Assembly: GCF_009709575.1 (NCBI RefSeq)
Contig: NZ_WIXO01000001.1
Location: forward strand, 3,536,001 to 3,600,000
From: Streptomyces taklimakanensis
GTDB taxonomy: Bacteria; Actinomycetota; Actinomycetes; Streptomycetales; Streptomycetaceae
Length of the DNA: 64,000 bases
Direction of reading: 5' to 3'
Positions 36,329 to 45,806 of the stretch are shown in pieces (positions within the stretch are counted from its first letter, which is position 1; each line of letters opens with the position of its first letter). Below the pieces are notes generated by a model that made no database searches, was not told the origin of the DNA, and saw only the letters and a list, made by a program, of their open reading frames with translations. The position numbers were made by a program, and so were the translations under genes.

Positions 36329-37645
36329 GTGCTCAGCGCGTTCGCTCGGGCTTTCCAGACGCCCGACCTCCGCAAGAAGCTGCTGTTCACGCTGGGCATC
36401 ATGGTGCTCTTCCGGCTGGGAGCCCACATCCCGGTCCCGGGAGTCAGCTACCAGAACGTCCAGGTTTGCGTCAAAGAGGCCCAGGGCGGGCAGTCCGACC
36501 TTTTCGGCCTGGTGAACATGTTCAGCGGTGGCGCGCTGCTGCAGTTGACCATCTTCGCGCTCGGGATCATGCCGTACATCACGGCGAGCATCATCCTGCA
36601 GCTGCTGGTGGTGGTCATTCCCAGGCTGGAGGCCCTCAAGAAGGAGGGACAGTCCGGTCAGGCGAAGATCACGCAGTACACCCGTTACCTCACCGTGGCG
36701 CTCGGCGTCCTCCAGGCCACCGGTCTGGTGGCGACGGCCCGCAGTGGCAGCCTCTTCGCGCAGTGCAGTGTCCGTGACCAGATCATCCCGGACGACTCGA
36801 TCTTCACCACCATCAACATGGTGATCGTGATGACCGCCGGCACCACGCTGATCATGTGGCTGGGCGAGTTGATCACCGACCGCGGCATCGGCAACGGCAT
36901 GTCGATCCTGATGTTCGTCTCGATCGCGGCGGGCTTCCCCGGCTCCCTGTGGGCCATCAAGCAGCAGGGCGACCTGGCGGACGGTTGGATCGAGTTCGGC
37001 ATCGTGGTCCTGTGCGGCCTGGCGATCGTCGCGCTCGTGGTCTTCGTCGAGCAGGCGCAGCGCCGCATCCCGGTGCAGTACGCCAAGCGCATGATCGGGC
37101 GCCGCTCCTACGGCGGCACCTCCACCTACATTCCGCTCAAGGTCAACCAGGCGGGTGTGATCCCCGTGATCTTCGCCTCGTCGCTGCTCTACATCCCGGC
37201 GCTGATCGTCCAGTTCAGCAATTCCCAGGCGGGTTGGGCGGACTGGGTCAGGAACAACCTGCAGGCGCAGGACGCGCCGATCTACCTGGTCACGTACTTC
37301 GTCCTGATCGTCTTCTTCGCCTTCTTCTACGTCGCCATCTCCTTCAACCCCGAAGAAGTGGCCGACAACATGAAGAAGTATGGTGGGTTCATCCCGGGCA
37401 TCCGGGCCGGTCGCCCCACCGCGGAGTACCTGAGCTACGTGCTGAACCGCATCACGTGGCCCGGTTCGCTCTACCTGGGACTGATCGCCATGGTGCCCAC
37501 CGTCGCGCTGGTGATGTTCAACGCGGATCAGAACTTCCCGTTCGGCGGGACCAGCATCCTGATCATCGTGGGTGTCGGTCTGGAGACCGTGAAGCAGATC
37601 GAGAGCCAGCTTCAGCAGCGCCATTACGAAGGGTTCCTCCGCTGA
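36329..37645 (+). CDS. secY: Preprotein translocase channel subunit SecY
   Basis: The 438-residue integral membrane protein forms the SecYEG channel for export of unfolded proteins. It starts at GTG 36329 just after AGGAGG (36319-36324). Ten hydrophobic segments are visible, with the plug region after the first segment. Conserved cytoplasmic loops include QYAKRMIGRRSYGGTSTYIP and the C-terminal KQIESQLQQRHYEGFLR. Its stop overlaps the adk start (TGATG), so the two are translated together. Confidence 0.97.
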   Translation: MLSAFARAFQTPDLRKKLLFTLGIMVLFRLGAHIPVPGVSYQNVQVCVKEAQGGQSDLFGLVNMFSGGALLQLTIFALGIMPYITASIILQLLVVVIPRLEALKKEGQSGQAKITQYTRYLTVALGVLQATGLVATARSGSLFAQCSVRDQIIPDDSIFTTINMVIVMTAGTTLIMWLGELITDRGIGNGMSILMFVSIAAGFPGSLWAIKQQGDLADGWIEFGIVVLCGLAIVALVVFVEQAQRRIPVQYAKRMIGRRSYGGTSTYIPLKVNQAGVIPVIFASSLLYIPALIVQFSNSQAGWADWVRNNLQAQDAPIYLVTYFVLIVFFAFFYVAISFNPEEVADNMKKYGGFIPGIRAGRPTAEYLSYVLNRITWPGSLYLGLIAMVPTVALVMFNADQNFPFGGTSILIIVGVGLETVKQIESQLQQRHYEGFLR

Positions 37646-38313
37646 TGCGAATCGTCCTCGTCGGACCGCCTGGCGCGGGCAAGGGCACGCAGGCCGCGTA
37701 CCTGGCCGAGAACCTGTCCATCCCGCACATCTCCACGGGCGACCTCTTCCGTGCCAACATCGGCCAGGGCACCCGGCTCGGGCAGAAGGCGCAGGAGTAC
37801 ATGCGGGCCGGACAGCTCGTACCCGACGAGATCACGATCGGCATGGCCAAGGACCGCATGGAGCAGCCGGACGCCGCCGAGGGGTTCCTCCTGGACGGCT
37901 TCCCGCGGAACATCGCCCAGGCGGAGGCGCTGGACGGCATCCTGAGCGAGGCCGGCACGGCACTCAACGCGGTGCTGGACCTGGAGGTCCCCGAGGACGA
38001 GGTCGTGAAGCGGATCGCCGGACGGCGGATGTGCCGCAACGACAGCGGCCACATCTTCCACGTCCAGTACAACCCTCCGAAGACCGAGGGCGTCTGCGAC
38101 GTCTGCGGCGGCGAGCTCTACCAGCGCGAGGACGACCACGAGGACACCGTCCGCAAGCGGCTGGAGGTCTACCACACCGAGACCGAGCCGATCATCGACT
38201 ACTACAAGGCCCAGGGCCTGGTCGTGACGATCTCGGCGCTCGGCAAGGTGGCGGAGGTCACCCAGCGCGCCATGGAGGCGCTCGGGCGCGGCCCCGAGGC
38301 GTCTCGCGCGTAG
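37645..38313 (+). CDS. adk: Adenylate kinase
   Basis: The 222-residue enzyme converts ATP + AMP into 2 ADP. The P-loop GPPGAGKGTQ (7-16), the AMP-binding STGDLFR and LLDGFPRN motifs, and a long LID are present. The LID keeps Cys and His (MCRNDSGHIFH) and a CDVCGGEL pair, so a partly altered zinc site is likely, as in other actinobacteria. It overlaps secY by one base and is followed by a hairpin and then map. Confidence 0.97.
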   Translation: MRIVLVGPPGAGKGTQAAYLAENLSIPHISTGDLFRANIGQGTRLGQKAQEYMRAGQLVPDEITIGMAKDRMEQPDAAEGFLLDGFPRNIAQAEALDGILSEAGTALNAVLDLEVPEDEVVKRIAGRRMCRNDSGHIFHVQYNPPKTEGVCDVCGGELYQREDDHEDTVRKRLEVYHTETEPIIDYYKAQGLVVTISALGKVAEVTQRAMEALGRGPEASRA

Positions 38314-38317
38314 CGCG

Positions 38318-38337
38318 CGGGGCCCGACGGGGCCCCG
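38318..38337 (+). terminator. Hairpin after adk
   Basis: CGGGGCCC (38318-38325) pairs with GGGCCCCG (38330-38337) around GACG. It lies 4 bases after the adk stop. It may be a terminator or attenuator before map. Confidence 0.55.
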
Positions 38338-38490
38338 AAGAGGAACGGCGAGAAGGCCGCGGTGCCCCCACGGGCCCCGCGGCCGTATCGTGTAGGGAAC
38401 GGCCCGGCGGTACGGCGATCGTGTGGCACCGCGGTACCGGGTCGGGCGTACGTTGTCGTGTGAACCGCAAGCTGGAAGGCGTCGGCCGTC

Positions 38491-39327
38491 ATGGTGGAGA
38501 TCAAGACCCCCGAGCAGATCGCGAAGATGCGCGCGGCCGGGCTGGTCGTCGCCGCGATGCACGCGGCGTGCCGCAAGGCGGCGGTGCCCGGCGCGACGAC
38601 CAAGGACCTGGACGAGGTCGCCGCGAAGGTCCTCGCCGACCACGGCGCCAAGCCGAACTTCCTCGGCTACGGCGGTTTCCCCGGCAACATCTGCACCTCG
38701 GTCAACGACGTCGTCGTCCACGGCATCCCGAACCGGGAGACGGTCCTGGAGTCCGGCGACATCATCTCCATCGACGCCGGCGCGATCGTCGACGGCTGGC
38801 ACGGCGACGCGGCGATCACCGTCTTCGTCGGCGAGGGGCACGCGCCCGAGCTCCACGAGCTGAGCCGGGTCACGGAGGAGTCGATGTGGGCCGGCATCGC
38901 CGCCATGCGCAAGGGCAACCGCCTGGTGGACGTCTCCAAGGCGATCGAGGGCTACATCCGCCGACAGCCGCGTCCGGCCTCCGGCCGCTACGGGATCATC
39001 GAGGACTACGGCGGCCACGGCATCGGCAGCCAGATGCACATGGACCCGCACCTGTTGAACTACGTCGACCGCCGGCGCGGCCGCGGCCCGAAGCTGGTGC
39101 CGGGCATGTGCCTGGCGATCGAGCCGATGGTCAGCCTGGGCACCGCCAGGACGCACGTCCTGGAGGACGAGTGGACGGTCAAGACGGACGACGGCTCCTG
39201 GGCGTGCCACTGGGAGCACTCCGTGGCGTTGACGGAAGAGGGCCCGCTGGTGCTCACCGCGCCGGACGGCGGCAGGGCCAAGCTGGCCGAGTACGGGATC
39301 ACCGCCGCCCCCGACCCGCTGGACTGA
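38491..39327 (+). CDS. map: Methionine aminopeptidase, type I
   Basis: The 278-residue dimetal enzyme removes the N-terminal Met from new proteins. The five metal ligands are visible: Asp in ISIDAGAIVDGW, Asp in WHGDAAITVF, His in GGHGIGSQMH, Glu in CLAIEPMVSL and Glu in WACHWEHSVAL. The N-terminus is short, with no SH3-type extension. The ATG at 38491 is taken from the MVEIKTPEQIAKMRAAG start. The site between adk and infA is the normal one in actinobacteria. Confidence 0.96.
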   Translation: MVEIKTPEQIAKMRAAGLVVAAMHAACRKAAVPGATTKDLDEVAAKVLADHGAKPNFLGYGGFPGNICTSVNDVVVHGIPNRETVLESGDIISIDAGAIVDGWHGDAAITVFVGEGHAPELHELSRVTEESMWAGIAAMRKGNRLVDVSKAIEGYIRRQPRPASGRYGIIEDYGGHGIGSQMHMDPHLLNYVDRRRGRGPKLVPGMCLAIEPMVSLGTARTHVLEDEWTVKTDDGSWACHWEHSVALTEEGPLVLTAPDGGRAKLAEYGITAAPDPLD

Positions 39328-39454
39328 GGGCGGACGGCGGACCGGCCGGCCCGCCTCCCGGCTCCGTTGCCGGCCCCTCGTACGCCGTCACGCCCAAGCG
39401 GGACATCCCTCCGGAACCGCATAAGAGTCCCCCGGACTGGGCATACATCCCCGA

Positions 39455-39484
39455 TTAGTTTTTCGCCGGAGCCTGACGTAGACT
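39455..39484 (+). promoter_or_regulatory. Promoter before infA
   Basis: TTAGTT (39455-39460) and TAGACT (39479-39484) have an 18-base spacer. The -10 is good and the -35 weak. The transcript would begin about 70 bases before infA. Confidence 0.5.
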
Positions 39485-39563
39485 GGCTCGTCGGTCCATG
39501 TGTGCCTGCGCGCACCCACGGGCTGATCCAGGTAGCCGATCCCGGAAGGTGAAGCGCTCAAGC

Positions 39564-39785
39564 ATGGCCAAAAAACAAGGGGCCATCGAGATCGAGGGCA
39601 CCGTCGTCGAGTCTCTCCCGAACGCGATGTTCAAGGTGGAGCTCCAGAACGGGCACCAGGTCCTCGCGCACATCAGCGGCAAGATGCGGATGCACTACAT
39701 CCGTATCCTTCCCGACGACCGTGTCGTGGTGGAGCTGTCTCCCTACGACCTGACGCGCGGGCGGATCGTCTACCGCTACAAGTAG
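39564..39785 (+). CDS. infA: Translation initiation factor IF-1
   Basis: The 73-residue OB-fold factor occupies the A site during initiation. [20 protein letters not shown] and the [20 protein letters not shown] core are standard. GGAAGGTG (39544-39551) lies 12 bases before ATG 39564. rpmJ follows after 59 bases. Confidence 0.97.
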   Translation: MAKKQGAIEIEGTVVESLPNAMFKVELQNGHQVLAHISGKMRMHYIRILPDDRVVVELSPYDLTRGRIVYRYK

Positions 39786-39844
39786 ATCTCGCCTCCCCCC
39801 ACTCCCCGTGGGGCGGTGGCCTGACCCGGAGAACCTCACATCCC

Positions 39845-39958
39845 ATGAAGGTCAAGCCGAGCGTCAAGAAGATCTGCGACAAGTGCAAGGTGATCCGCCG
39901 CCACGGCCGGGTCATGGTCATCTGCGACAACCTGCGCCACAAGCAGCGCCAGGGCTGA
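39845..39958 (+). CDS. rpmJ: 50S ribosomal protein L36, zinc-binding form
   Basis: This 37-residue gene starts at ATG 39845 and ends at TGA 39956-39958. The product [20 protein letters not shown] continues to NLRHKQRQG. Cys11, Cys14, Cys27 and His32 form the zinc site, so this is the zinc-containing form. It lies between infA and rpsM, its standard place. Confidence 0.97.
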   Translation: MKVKPSVKKICDKCKVIRRHGRVMVICDNLRHKQRQG

Positions 39959-40161
39959 CGCTCGACCTCGCCTCGCACCTCTCGCGGTTCTTCGCGCGAC
40001 GCAAGCGACATGTAGATACGCAGACACCCGACCCCCCGCCGTGACACCTGTTACCGCCGGTGGGGACGACACCCCCGGACGGAGGCCGGGGACCCGGCTC
40101 GTACATCGCTACGGGAACGGTGCTGCGGAAGACCTCCGACAAGAAACCAGGAGCCACGTTC

Positions 40162-40542
40162 ATGGCACGCCTCGAAGGCGTTGACCTCCCGCGCGACAAG
40201 CGTGTGGAGGTCGCCCTCACCTATGTCTTCGGCATCGGTCGCACGCTCTCCCAGCAGACGCTCGCGAACACCGGTGTGAACCCGGACACCCGCGTCCGCG
40301 ACCTGACCGAGGAAGAGCTCGTCAGGATCCGCGAGTACGTCGAGGCCAACATCCGCACCGAGGGCGACCTCCGCCGCGAGATCCAGGCCGACATCCGCCG
40401 CAAGGTCGAGATCGGCAGCTACCAGGGCCTGCGCCACCGTCGTGGTCTGCCCGTCCGGGGCCAGCGCACCAGCACCAACGCCCGGACCCGCAAGGGCCCG
40501 CGTCGCGCGATCGCCGGCAAGAAGAAGCCGGGCAAGAAGTAG
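40162..40542 (+). CDS. rpsM: 30S ribosomal protein S13
   Basis: The 126-residue protein of the 30S head contacts the P-site tRNA through its basic tail. The ATG at 40162 ([20 protein letters not shown]) has CCAGGAG 8 bases upstream. [15 protein letters not shown] and the tail [16 protein letters not shown] are normal. It opens the alpha operon rpsM-rpsK-rpsD-rpoA-rplQ. Confidence 0.98.
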   Translation: MARLEGVDLPRDKRVEVALTYVFGIGRTLSQQTLANTGVNPDTRVRDLTEEELVRIREYVEANIRTEGDLRREIQADIRRKVEIGSYQGLRHRRGLPVRGQRTSTNARTRKGPRRAIAGKKKPGKK

Positions 40543-40608
40543 TCCGCACCGGACACACCGACAGTGGTCCGGATGTAGGACCGACCACCTCCACGGGAGA
40601 AATTTTCT

Positions 40609-41013
40609 ATGCCTCCGAAGGGCCGTACGGCCGGCGCCAAGAAGGTGCGCCGCAAGGAGAAGAAGAACGTCGCCCACGGGCACGCTCACATCAAGAGCAC
40701 GTTCAACAACACCATCGTTTCCATCACCGATCCCACCGGCAACGTGATCTCCTGGGCTTCGGCCGGTCACGTGGGCTTCAAGGGCTCCCGCAAGTCGACG
40801 CCGTTCGCCGCGCAGATGGCCGCCGAGTCGGCCGCCCGTCGCGCGCAGGAGCACGGCATGCGCAAGGTCGACGTGTTCGTCAAGGGTCCCGGCTCCGGCC
40901 GTGAGACCGCGATCCGCTCCCTCCAGGCCACCGGCCTCGAGGTCGGTTCGATCCAGGACGTCACCCCGACCCCGCACAACGGCTGCCGCCCGCCGAAGCG
41001 TCGCCGCGTCTGA
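40609..41013 (+). CDS. rpsK: 30S ribosomal protein S11
   Basis: The 134-residue platform protein starts at ATG 40609. The conserved [20 protein letters not shown] and the basic end [15 protein letters not shown] are present. There is a 66-base gap to rpsM and 28 bases to rpsD. Confidence 0.98.
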   Translation: MPPKGRTAGAKKVRRKEKKNVAHGHAHIKSTFNNTIVSITDPTGNVISWASAGHVGFKGSRKSTPFAAQMAAESAARRAQEHGMRKVDVFVKGPGSGRETAIRSLQATGLEVGSIQDVTPTPHNGCRPPKRRRV

Positions 41014-41041
41014 GCCAGGCTGAAGTAGGAGATACACGAAC

Positions 41042-41668
41042 ATGGCGCGTTACACCGGGGCCGACTGCAAGCGTTGCCGTCGGGAGAAGCAGAAGCTCTT
41101 CCTCAAGGGAGCCAAGTGCGAGAGCGCTAAGTGCCCGATCGAGATCCGTCCTTACCCCCCGGGTGAGCACGGGCGCGGGCGCACCAAGGACAGCGAGTAC
41201 CTGCTGCAGAAGCGTGAGAAGCAGAAGGCCGCTCGCATCTACGGAGTCCTGGAGAAGCAGTTCCGCGGGTACTTCGACGAGGCGAACCGCAAGCAGGGCA
41301 AGACGGGTGAGAACCTGCTGCAGATCCTCGAGTCCCGTCTGGACAACGTGGTCTACCGGGCCGGCTTCGCCAAGTCCCGCGACCACGCCCGTCAGCTGGT
41401 GAGGCACGGGCACATCATGGTGAACGGCCGCAAGACCGACATCCCGTCGGCTCGCGTCGCTCCCAACGACATCGTCGAGGTCCGTCCCTCCTCCCGTACC
41501 CTGACCCCCTTCCAGGTGGCCCAGGCGGAGGCCGGCGACAAGACCGTGCCGGCGTGGCTGGAGGCCATCCCCTCCAAGCTGCGGATCCTCGTCCACTCGC
41601 TGCCCGAGCGCCAGGTGATCGACACCCAGGTGCAGGAGCAGCTGATCGTCGAGCTGTACTCCAAGTAA
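41042..41668 (+). CDS. rpsD: 30S ribosomal protein S4, zinc-binding form
   Basis: The 208-residue assembly-initiator and fidelity protein has Cys9, Cys12, Cys26 and Cys31 in the N-terminal region ([11 protein letters not shown] and [11 protein letters not shown]), a zinc-binding S4. The S4 RNA-binding domain with [20 protein letters not shown] follows. In E. coli S4 represses this operon. A small hairpin lies downstream before rpoA. Confidence 0.98.
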   Translation: MARYTGADCKRCRREKQKLFLKGAKCESAKCPIEIRPYPPGEHGRGRTKDSEYLLQKREKQKAARIYGVLEKQFRGYFDEANRKQGKTGENLLQILESRLDNVVYRAGFAKSRDHARQLVRHGHIMVNGRKTDIPSARVAPNDIVEVRPSSRTLTPFQVAQAEAGDKTVPAWLEAIPSKLRILVHSLPERQVIDTQVQEQLIVELYSK

Positions 41669-41741
41669 TCCGGAGTACCGGCTCACGGTCACGGGCGGTG
41701 CGGCCCGCACGGGTCGCGCCGCCCGTACCCTTGTAGTGCAA

Positions 41742-41759
41742 ACCGGGCTCCCGCCCGGT
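41742..41759 (+). promoter_or_regulatory. Hairpin upstream of rpoA
   Basis: ACCGGGC-TCCC-GCCCGGT lies in the 136-base rpsD-rpoA gap. It is probably an attenuating or processing structure. There is no T-run. Confidence 0.45.
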
Positions 41760-41804
41760 GCTCGGCATCAAATAGCGGTTGCCGAAGACTGGAGGCACAT
41801 CCCC

Positions 41805-42827
41805 ATGCTGATCGCTCAGCGTCCCTCACTGACCGAAGAGGTCGTGGACGAGTTCCGTTCCCGGTTCGTGATCGAACCGCTGGAGCCGGGTTTCGGCTAC
41901 ACCCTCGGCAACTCCCTGCGTCGCACGCTCCTCTCCTCGATCCCCGGTGCTGCCGTGACCAGCATCCGGATCGACGGCGTCCTGCACGAGTTCACCACCG
42001 TGCCGGGCGTCAAGGAGGACGTCACCGACCTGATCCTCAACATCAAGAGCCTGGTTGTCTCCTCGGAGCACGACGAGCCGGTCGTGATGTACCTGCGCAA
42101 GCAGGGCCCGGGTCTGGTCACCGCCGCCGACATCGCCCCGCCGGCCGGCGTCGAGGTGCACAACCCCGACCTGGTCCTCGCCACGCTGAACGGCAAGGGG
42201 AAGCTGGAGATGGAGCTGACCGTCGAGCGCGGTCGCGGCTACGTCTCCGCGGTGCAGAACAAGCAGGCCGGCCAGGAGATCGGCCGCATCCCGGTCGACT
42301 CCATCTACTCGCCGGTCCTCAAGGTCACCTACAAGGTCGAGGCGACCCGTGTCGAGCAGCGCACCGACTTCGACAAGCTGATCGTCGACGTCGAGACCAA
42401 GGAGTCCATGCGTCCCCGTGACGCCATGGCGTCCGCCGGCAAGACCCTGGTCGAGCTGTTCGGCCTGGCCCGCGAGCTGAACGTCGACGCCGAGGGCATC
42501 GACATGGGCCCGTCCCCGACGGACGCCGCGCTCGCCGCCGACCTGGCCCTGCCGATCGAGGAGCTGGAGCTGACCGTCCGCTCCTACAACTGCCTCAAGC
42601 GCGAGGGCATCCACTCGGTGGGCGAGCTGGTGGCCCGCTCCGAGGCGGACCTGCTCGACATCCGCAACTTCGGCGCCAAGTCGATCGACGAGGTCAAGGC
42701 GAAGCTGGCCGGCATGGGCCTGACCCTGAAGGACAGCCCGCCCGGATTCGACCCGACCGCCGCCGCGGACGCCTTCGGCGCCGACGACGACGCGGACTCC
42801 GGTTTCGTCGAGACCGAGCAGTACTGA
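41805..42827 (+). CDS. rpoA: DNA-directed RNA polymerase subunit alpha
   Basis: The 340-residue subunit dimerises to scaffold the polymerase. The N-terminal domain contains [20 protein letters not shown]. The C-terminal domain contains [20 protein letters not shown] and [20 protein letters not shown], which bind UP elements and activators, followed by an acidic tail. The ATG at 41805 has TGGAGGC (41790-41796) upstream. A strong hairpin flanked by direct repeats separates it from rplQ. Confidence 0.98.
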   Translation: MLIAQRPSLTEEVVDEFRSRFVIEPLEPGFGYTLGNSLRRTLLSSIPGAAVTSIRIDGVLHEFTTVPGVKEDVTDLILNIKSLVVSSEHDEPVVMYLRKQGPGLVTAADIAPPAGVEVHNPDLVLATLNGKGKLEMELTVERGRGYVSAVQNKQAGQEIGRIPVDSIYSPVLKVTYKVEATRVEQRTDFDKLIVDVETKESMRPRDAMASAGKTLVELFGLARELNVDAEGIDMGPSPTDAALAADLALPIEELELTVRSYNCLKREGIHSVGELVARSEADLLDIRNFGAKSIDEVKAKLAGMGLTLKDSPPGFDPTAAADAFGADDDADSGFVETEQY

Positions 42828-42853
42828 GGCACCCGAGGTCTCACGCCGGACGG

Positions 42854-42992
42854 CACCGACACCGGTACCCGACGGCACCCCCGACCGGGCGCGGCCCCGC
42901 CGCGCCCGGTCGGCCCACGCTTCCGGGCCGCACCGCGCGTCCCGGGCTCCGGCGGGCACAAGCCCGTGCGGACACTGACACCGGTACCTGAC
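42854..42992 (+). promoter_or_regulatory. rpoA-rplQ hairpin flanked by direct repeats
   Basis: A perfect 14-base-pair stem (42881-42894 with 42900-42913, loop CCCCG) lies between two near-identical 20-base direct repeats (42854-42873 and 42973-42992, 18 of 20 bases equal). The core of each repeat is ACACCGGTACC. The structure may attenuate rplQ relative to rpoA or be a processing site. Confidence 0.6.
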
Positions 42993-43023
42993 ACGGCCGG
43001 TGCAGACAGAGAGGTAAGAGATC

Positions 43024-43575
43024 ATGCCGAAGCCCACCAAGGGCGCCCGCTTCGGCGGGAGCGCCGCGCACGAGAAGGCCATGCTGGCGAACCTCGCCAC
43101 CGCCCTCTTCGAGCACGGCCGCATCACCACCACCGAGGCCAAGGCCCGCCGGCTGCGCCCGGTGGCGGAGCGTCTGATCACCAAGGCGAAGAAGGGCGAC
43201 CTGCACAACCGTCGCCAGGTGATGCGGACGGTCCTCGACAAGAGCGTCGTGCACACGCTCTTCACGGAGATCGGCCCCCGCTACGAGAACCGTCCGGGCG
43301 GCTACACCCGCATCACCAAGATCGGCAACCGTCGTGGCGACAACGCCCCGATGGCCGTCATCGAGCTGGTCGAGGCGCTGACCGTGCAGCAGGAGGCCGT
43401 CGGCGAGGCCGAGGCCGCCACCAAGCGCTCGGCCAAGGACACCGCGGGCGACGAGGCCGCGACGAGCCTGAAGAAGGACGAGGCCGCCGAGGCCACCGAG
43501 GCCACCGAGGCTCCGGCCGAGGAGAAGGCCGAGGAGTCCACCGAGGCCCCGGCCGAGGAGAAGAAGGACGCCTGA
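43024..43575 (+). CDS. rplQ: 50S ribosomal protein L17
   Basis: The 183-residue protein lies near the tunnel exit. The conserved part (about 1-120) has [20 protein letters not shown] and [20 protein letters not shown]. The last 60 residues are an Ala/Glu/Lys-rich tail with repeats of EAPAEEK type, common in Streptomyces L17. It is followed by a hairpin and truA. Confidence 0.97.
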   Translation: MPKPTKGARFGGSAAHEKAMLANLATALFEHGRITTTEAKARRLRPVAERLITKAKKGDLHNRRQVMRTVLDKSVVHTLFTEIGPRYENRPGGYTRITKIGNRRGDNAPMAVIELVEALTVQQEAVGEAEAATKRSAKDTAGDEAATSLKKDEAAEATEATEAPAEEKAEESTEAPAEEKKDA

Positions 43576-43611
43576 GGCTCCCCTCCACCGAGTGCCACGA
43601 GCACGACGCGA

Positions 43612-43643
43612 CGGACCCGTCTCCCCTCCCGGGAGCGGGTCCG
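43612..43643 (+). terminator. Hairpin after rplQ
   Basis: CGGACCCG (43612-43619) pairs with CGGGTCCG (43636-43643), and an inner CTCCC/GGGAG stem continues it. It is the likely end of the alpha operon, with possible read-through to truA. Confidence 0.6.
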
Positions 43644-43703
43644 CCGCCGTATGGGCCCCCGCGGTCCACCCCCACCCCCAGGCCTTTCGAGAGGAACGAC
43701 GGC

Positions 43704-44591
43704 GTGAGCGACGAAGTGGAACCCGGACGGGTCCGGGTCCGGCTGGACCTGTCGTACGACGGCAGGGACTTCTCAGGCTGGGCACGGCAGCGCGGTCGGC
43801 GCACCGTGCAGGGCGAGCTGGAGGAGGCGCTACGGATCGTGACCCGCTCACCGGAGGCCTTCGAGCTGACGGTCGCGGGCCGCACCGACGCCGGCGTGCA
43901 CGCCCGGGGGCAGGTGGCCCACGTCGACCTGCCCGAGGAGCTGTGGGAAGCGCACCGGGACAAACTGCTGCGCCGGCTGGCGGGGCGGCTGCCGCACGAC
44001 GTGCGGGTCCACCGGGTCACCGCGGCCCCACCCCACTTCAACGCCCGTTTCTCGGCGATCTGGCGCCGCTACGCCTACCGGGTCTGCGACCACCCGGGCG
44101 GAGTGGACCCGCTGCTGCGCGGCCATGTGCTGTGGCACGACTGGCCGTTGGACGTGGACGCCATGAACGAGGCGGCACGGCGGTTGCTGGGGGAGCACGA
44201 CTTCGCCGCGTACTGCAAGCGGCGTGAGGGAGCCACGACGATAAGGACGCTCAGGGAGCTGCGCTGGGAGCGGCGGGCGGACGGCGTCGTGGAGGCACGG
44301 GTCGTCGCCGACGCCTTCTGCCACAACATGGTGCGCTCGCTGGTCGGCGCGCTGCTCTTCGTCGGAGACGGCCACCGTCCGCCCTCCTGGCCCGGCGAGG
44401 TGCTGGCCGCGGGGGTACGGGACTCGGCTGTGCACGTGGTGCGGCCGCACGGCCTCACCCTGGAGGAGGTCGGCTACCCGGCCGACGACCTGCTGGCGGC
44501 GCGCAACGCGGAGGCGCGCAACCGGCGCACACTGCCGGGCTCGGGGTCGGGTACGGGCTCGGGTACGGCAGTGGTCGCCGGCTGCTGCTGA
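43704..44591 (+). CDS. truA: tRNA pseudouridine(38-40) synthase TruA
   Basis: The 295-residue enzyme makes pseudouridine in the anticodon arm of tRNAs. The catalytic Asp lies in [20 protein letters not shown], and the family motifs [16 protein letters not shown] and [19 protein letters not shown] are present. The GTG at 43704 has GAGAGGA 8 bases upstream. The C-terminus carries a Gly/Ser-rich stretch that is not conserved. It is convergent with the sulfotransferase gene 39 bases away. Confidence 0.95.
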   Translation: MSDEVEPGRVRVRLDLSYDGRDFSGWARQRGRRTVQGELEEALRIVTRSPEAFELTVAGRTDAGVHARGQVAHVDLPEELWEAHRDKLLRRLAGRLPHDVRVHRVTAAPPHFNARFSAIWRRYAYRVCDHPGGVDPLLRGHVLWHDWPLDVDAMNEAARRLLGEHDFAAYCKRREGATTIRTLRELRWERRADGVVEARVVADAFCHNMVRSLVGALLFVGDGHRPPSWPGEVLAAGVRDSAVHVVRPHGLTLEEVGYPADDLLAARNAEARNRRTLPGSGSGTGSGTAVVAGCC

Positions 44592-44630
44592 CCGGTGGCC
44601 GGCCGGTGGGGCGGCCGGTGGGGTCGTCCC

Positions 44631-45548
44631 CTACGCGTCGCGGGCCAGCCAGGCGCGCAGATCGGCGGGGAGCGGTTCGAGCGCCGCGCGGTACAGGGCC
44701 AGGTCCTCCTCGGTGACGCGACCGTGCCACTGCCCGCTGTGGCCCCTGTGGAAGAACCGGAACGAGGCGGCCGCGGCCCCGATCGTGTCCTCGCCGAAGA
44801 TCCGGTCCTGCCCGGCGCGCATGTCGGAGAAGGTGCACGCCGCCACCAGCTCGGGCCAGCGCTCCTCGTCCACCGGGATGTCCAGGAACGCGCTGACACG
44901 GCGCATCTGGCCGTCCAGGTCGTCCAACATCTCCTGGTAGTGGAGGAAGAGGACGTTGGGCGCGTCGCGGTGCCGCCACCACGACTCCAGATGGCGGGTG
45001 GGCGAGTTGAACGGCCAGCCGTCCGACTCCCACGGGAAGGCGCTGCGGGTGAAGTAGCCGTGCCAGAACTCCCGGACGTCCTCGGACACCGGCGGATGGA
45101 CCGGGGTGTGGACGTCGTCGCCGCTGGGGCCGGGCGGAAGGTGCTCGGCCGCCCGGCTCGTGCCCATCGCGTGGTTGTGGGCGGACACGGCGGCGTCCCG
45201 CAGATCGCGACCGACGACCAGGTAGGACACCTCGGGGTGGATCGGCAGGGCGTCCATCGGCAGGTGGGTCTTGATGAACCGCCGGTGCCGCTGCCGCTCC
45301 AGCGTCGCCAGCGCCTGGTCCAAGGGCGCGAAGGCGCAGTCCAGCCAGGGGCTGATCTCCATCAGGGGCGCCGGGAGGTCGGTGCTCTGGAAGACCAGGA
45401 CCGAGGTGATCCGCTGGGTCCAGGTGGTGCCCACCTTGGGGGGCGTCGAGATGACGATGTCGCCGGGCCGTGGTCGGTAGTGGTCCCAGTACGTGCTGTC
45501 GGTGAAGAAGCTCCGGTACGTGCGCTGAGGAACCGTCTGTGTGCGCAT
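44631..45548 (-). CDS. Sulfotransferase (PAPS-dependent)
   Basis: The 305-residue protein starts at ATG 45548 with GGAG 13 bases upstream. The PAPS 5'-phosphosulfate loop TPPKVGTTWTQ (35-45), the catalytic-type His95 in KTHLP, the 3'-phosphate motif VVGRDLRDAAVSAHNH (Arg114, Ser122) and a late RGHSGQWHG motif identify a cytosolic-type sulfotransferase. Such enzymes transfer sulfate to hydroxyl groups of small molecules, often secondary metabolites. No biosynthetic partner gene is adjacent, so it seems to be an accessory insertion beside truA. Confidence 0.9.
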   Translation of the reverse strand: MRTQTVPQRTYRSFFTDSTYWDHYRPRPGDIVISTPPKVGTTWTQRITSVLVFQSTDLPAPLMEISPWLDCAFAPLDQALATLERQRHRRFIKTHLPMDALPIHPEVSYLVVGRDLRDAAVSAHNHAMGTSRAAEHLPPGPSGDDVHTPVHPPVSEDVREFWHGYFTRSAFPWESDGWPFNSPTRHLESWWRHRDAPNVLFLHYQEMLDDLDGQMRRVSAFLDIPVDEERWPELVAACTFSDMRAGQDRIFGEDTIGAAAASFRFFHRGHSGQWHGRVTEEDLALYRAALEPLPADLRAWLARDA

Positions 45549-45707
45549 GGTGAGATTCTCCGCCGCGTGTCGCCTCCCGCTCAACACCGCCCTGACGGGC
45601 CGCCCCGCTCCGGAGGGAGCACCGACCGGCGGACGAACCACCGAGGCGCGCGACCGGCGCACGCCCCCGGGCGCCGGTCGCGCGGTGGCCGAAACAGCAC
45701 GCTGTCA

Positions 45708-45727
45708 CCGGTTTGGCCGGTTTCGGC
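45708..45727. promoter_or_regulatory. Direct repeats in the sulfotransferase/DD-peptidase gap
   Basis: CCGGTTT occurs twice in tandem (45708-45714 and 45717-45723) with a 9-base period. GCCGAAAC (45688-45695) is the inverted copy of GTTTCGGC (45720-45727). It may be a regulator site for one of the divergent genes. The evidence is weak. Confidence 0.3.
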
Positions 45728-45806
45728 GCGCAACCACCGCCGCCGCTCCGTCGTCCAGTAATCGGGCTCGCGCCGTGCGGGCCGACGACAGACGACGGAG
45801 CGTCCA

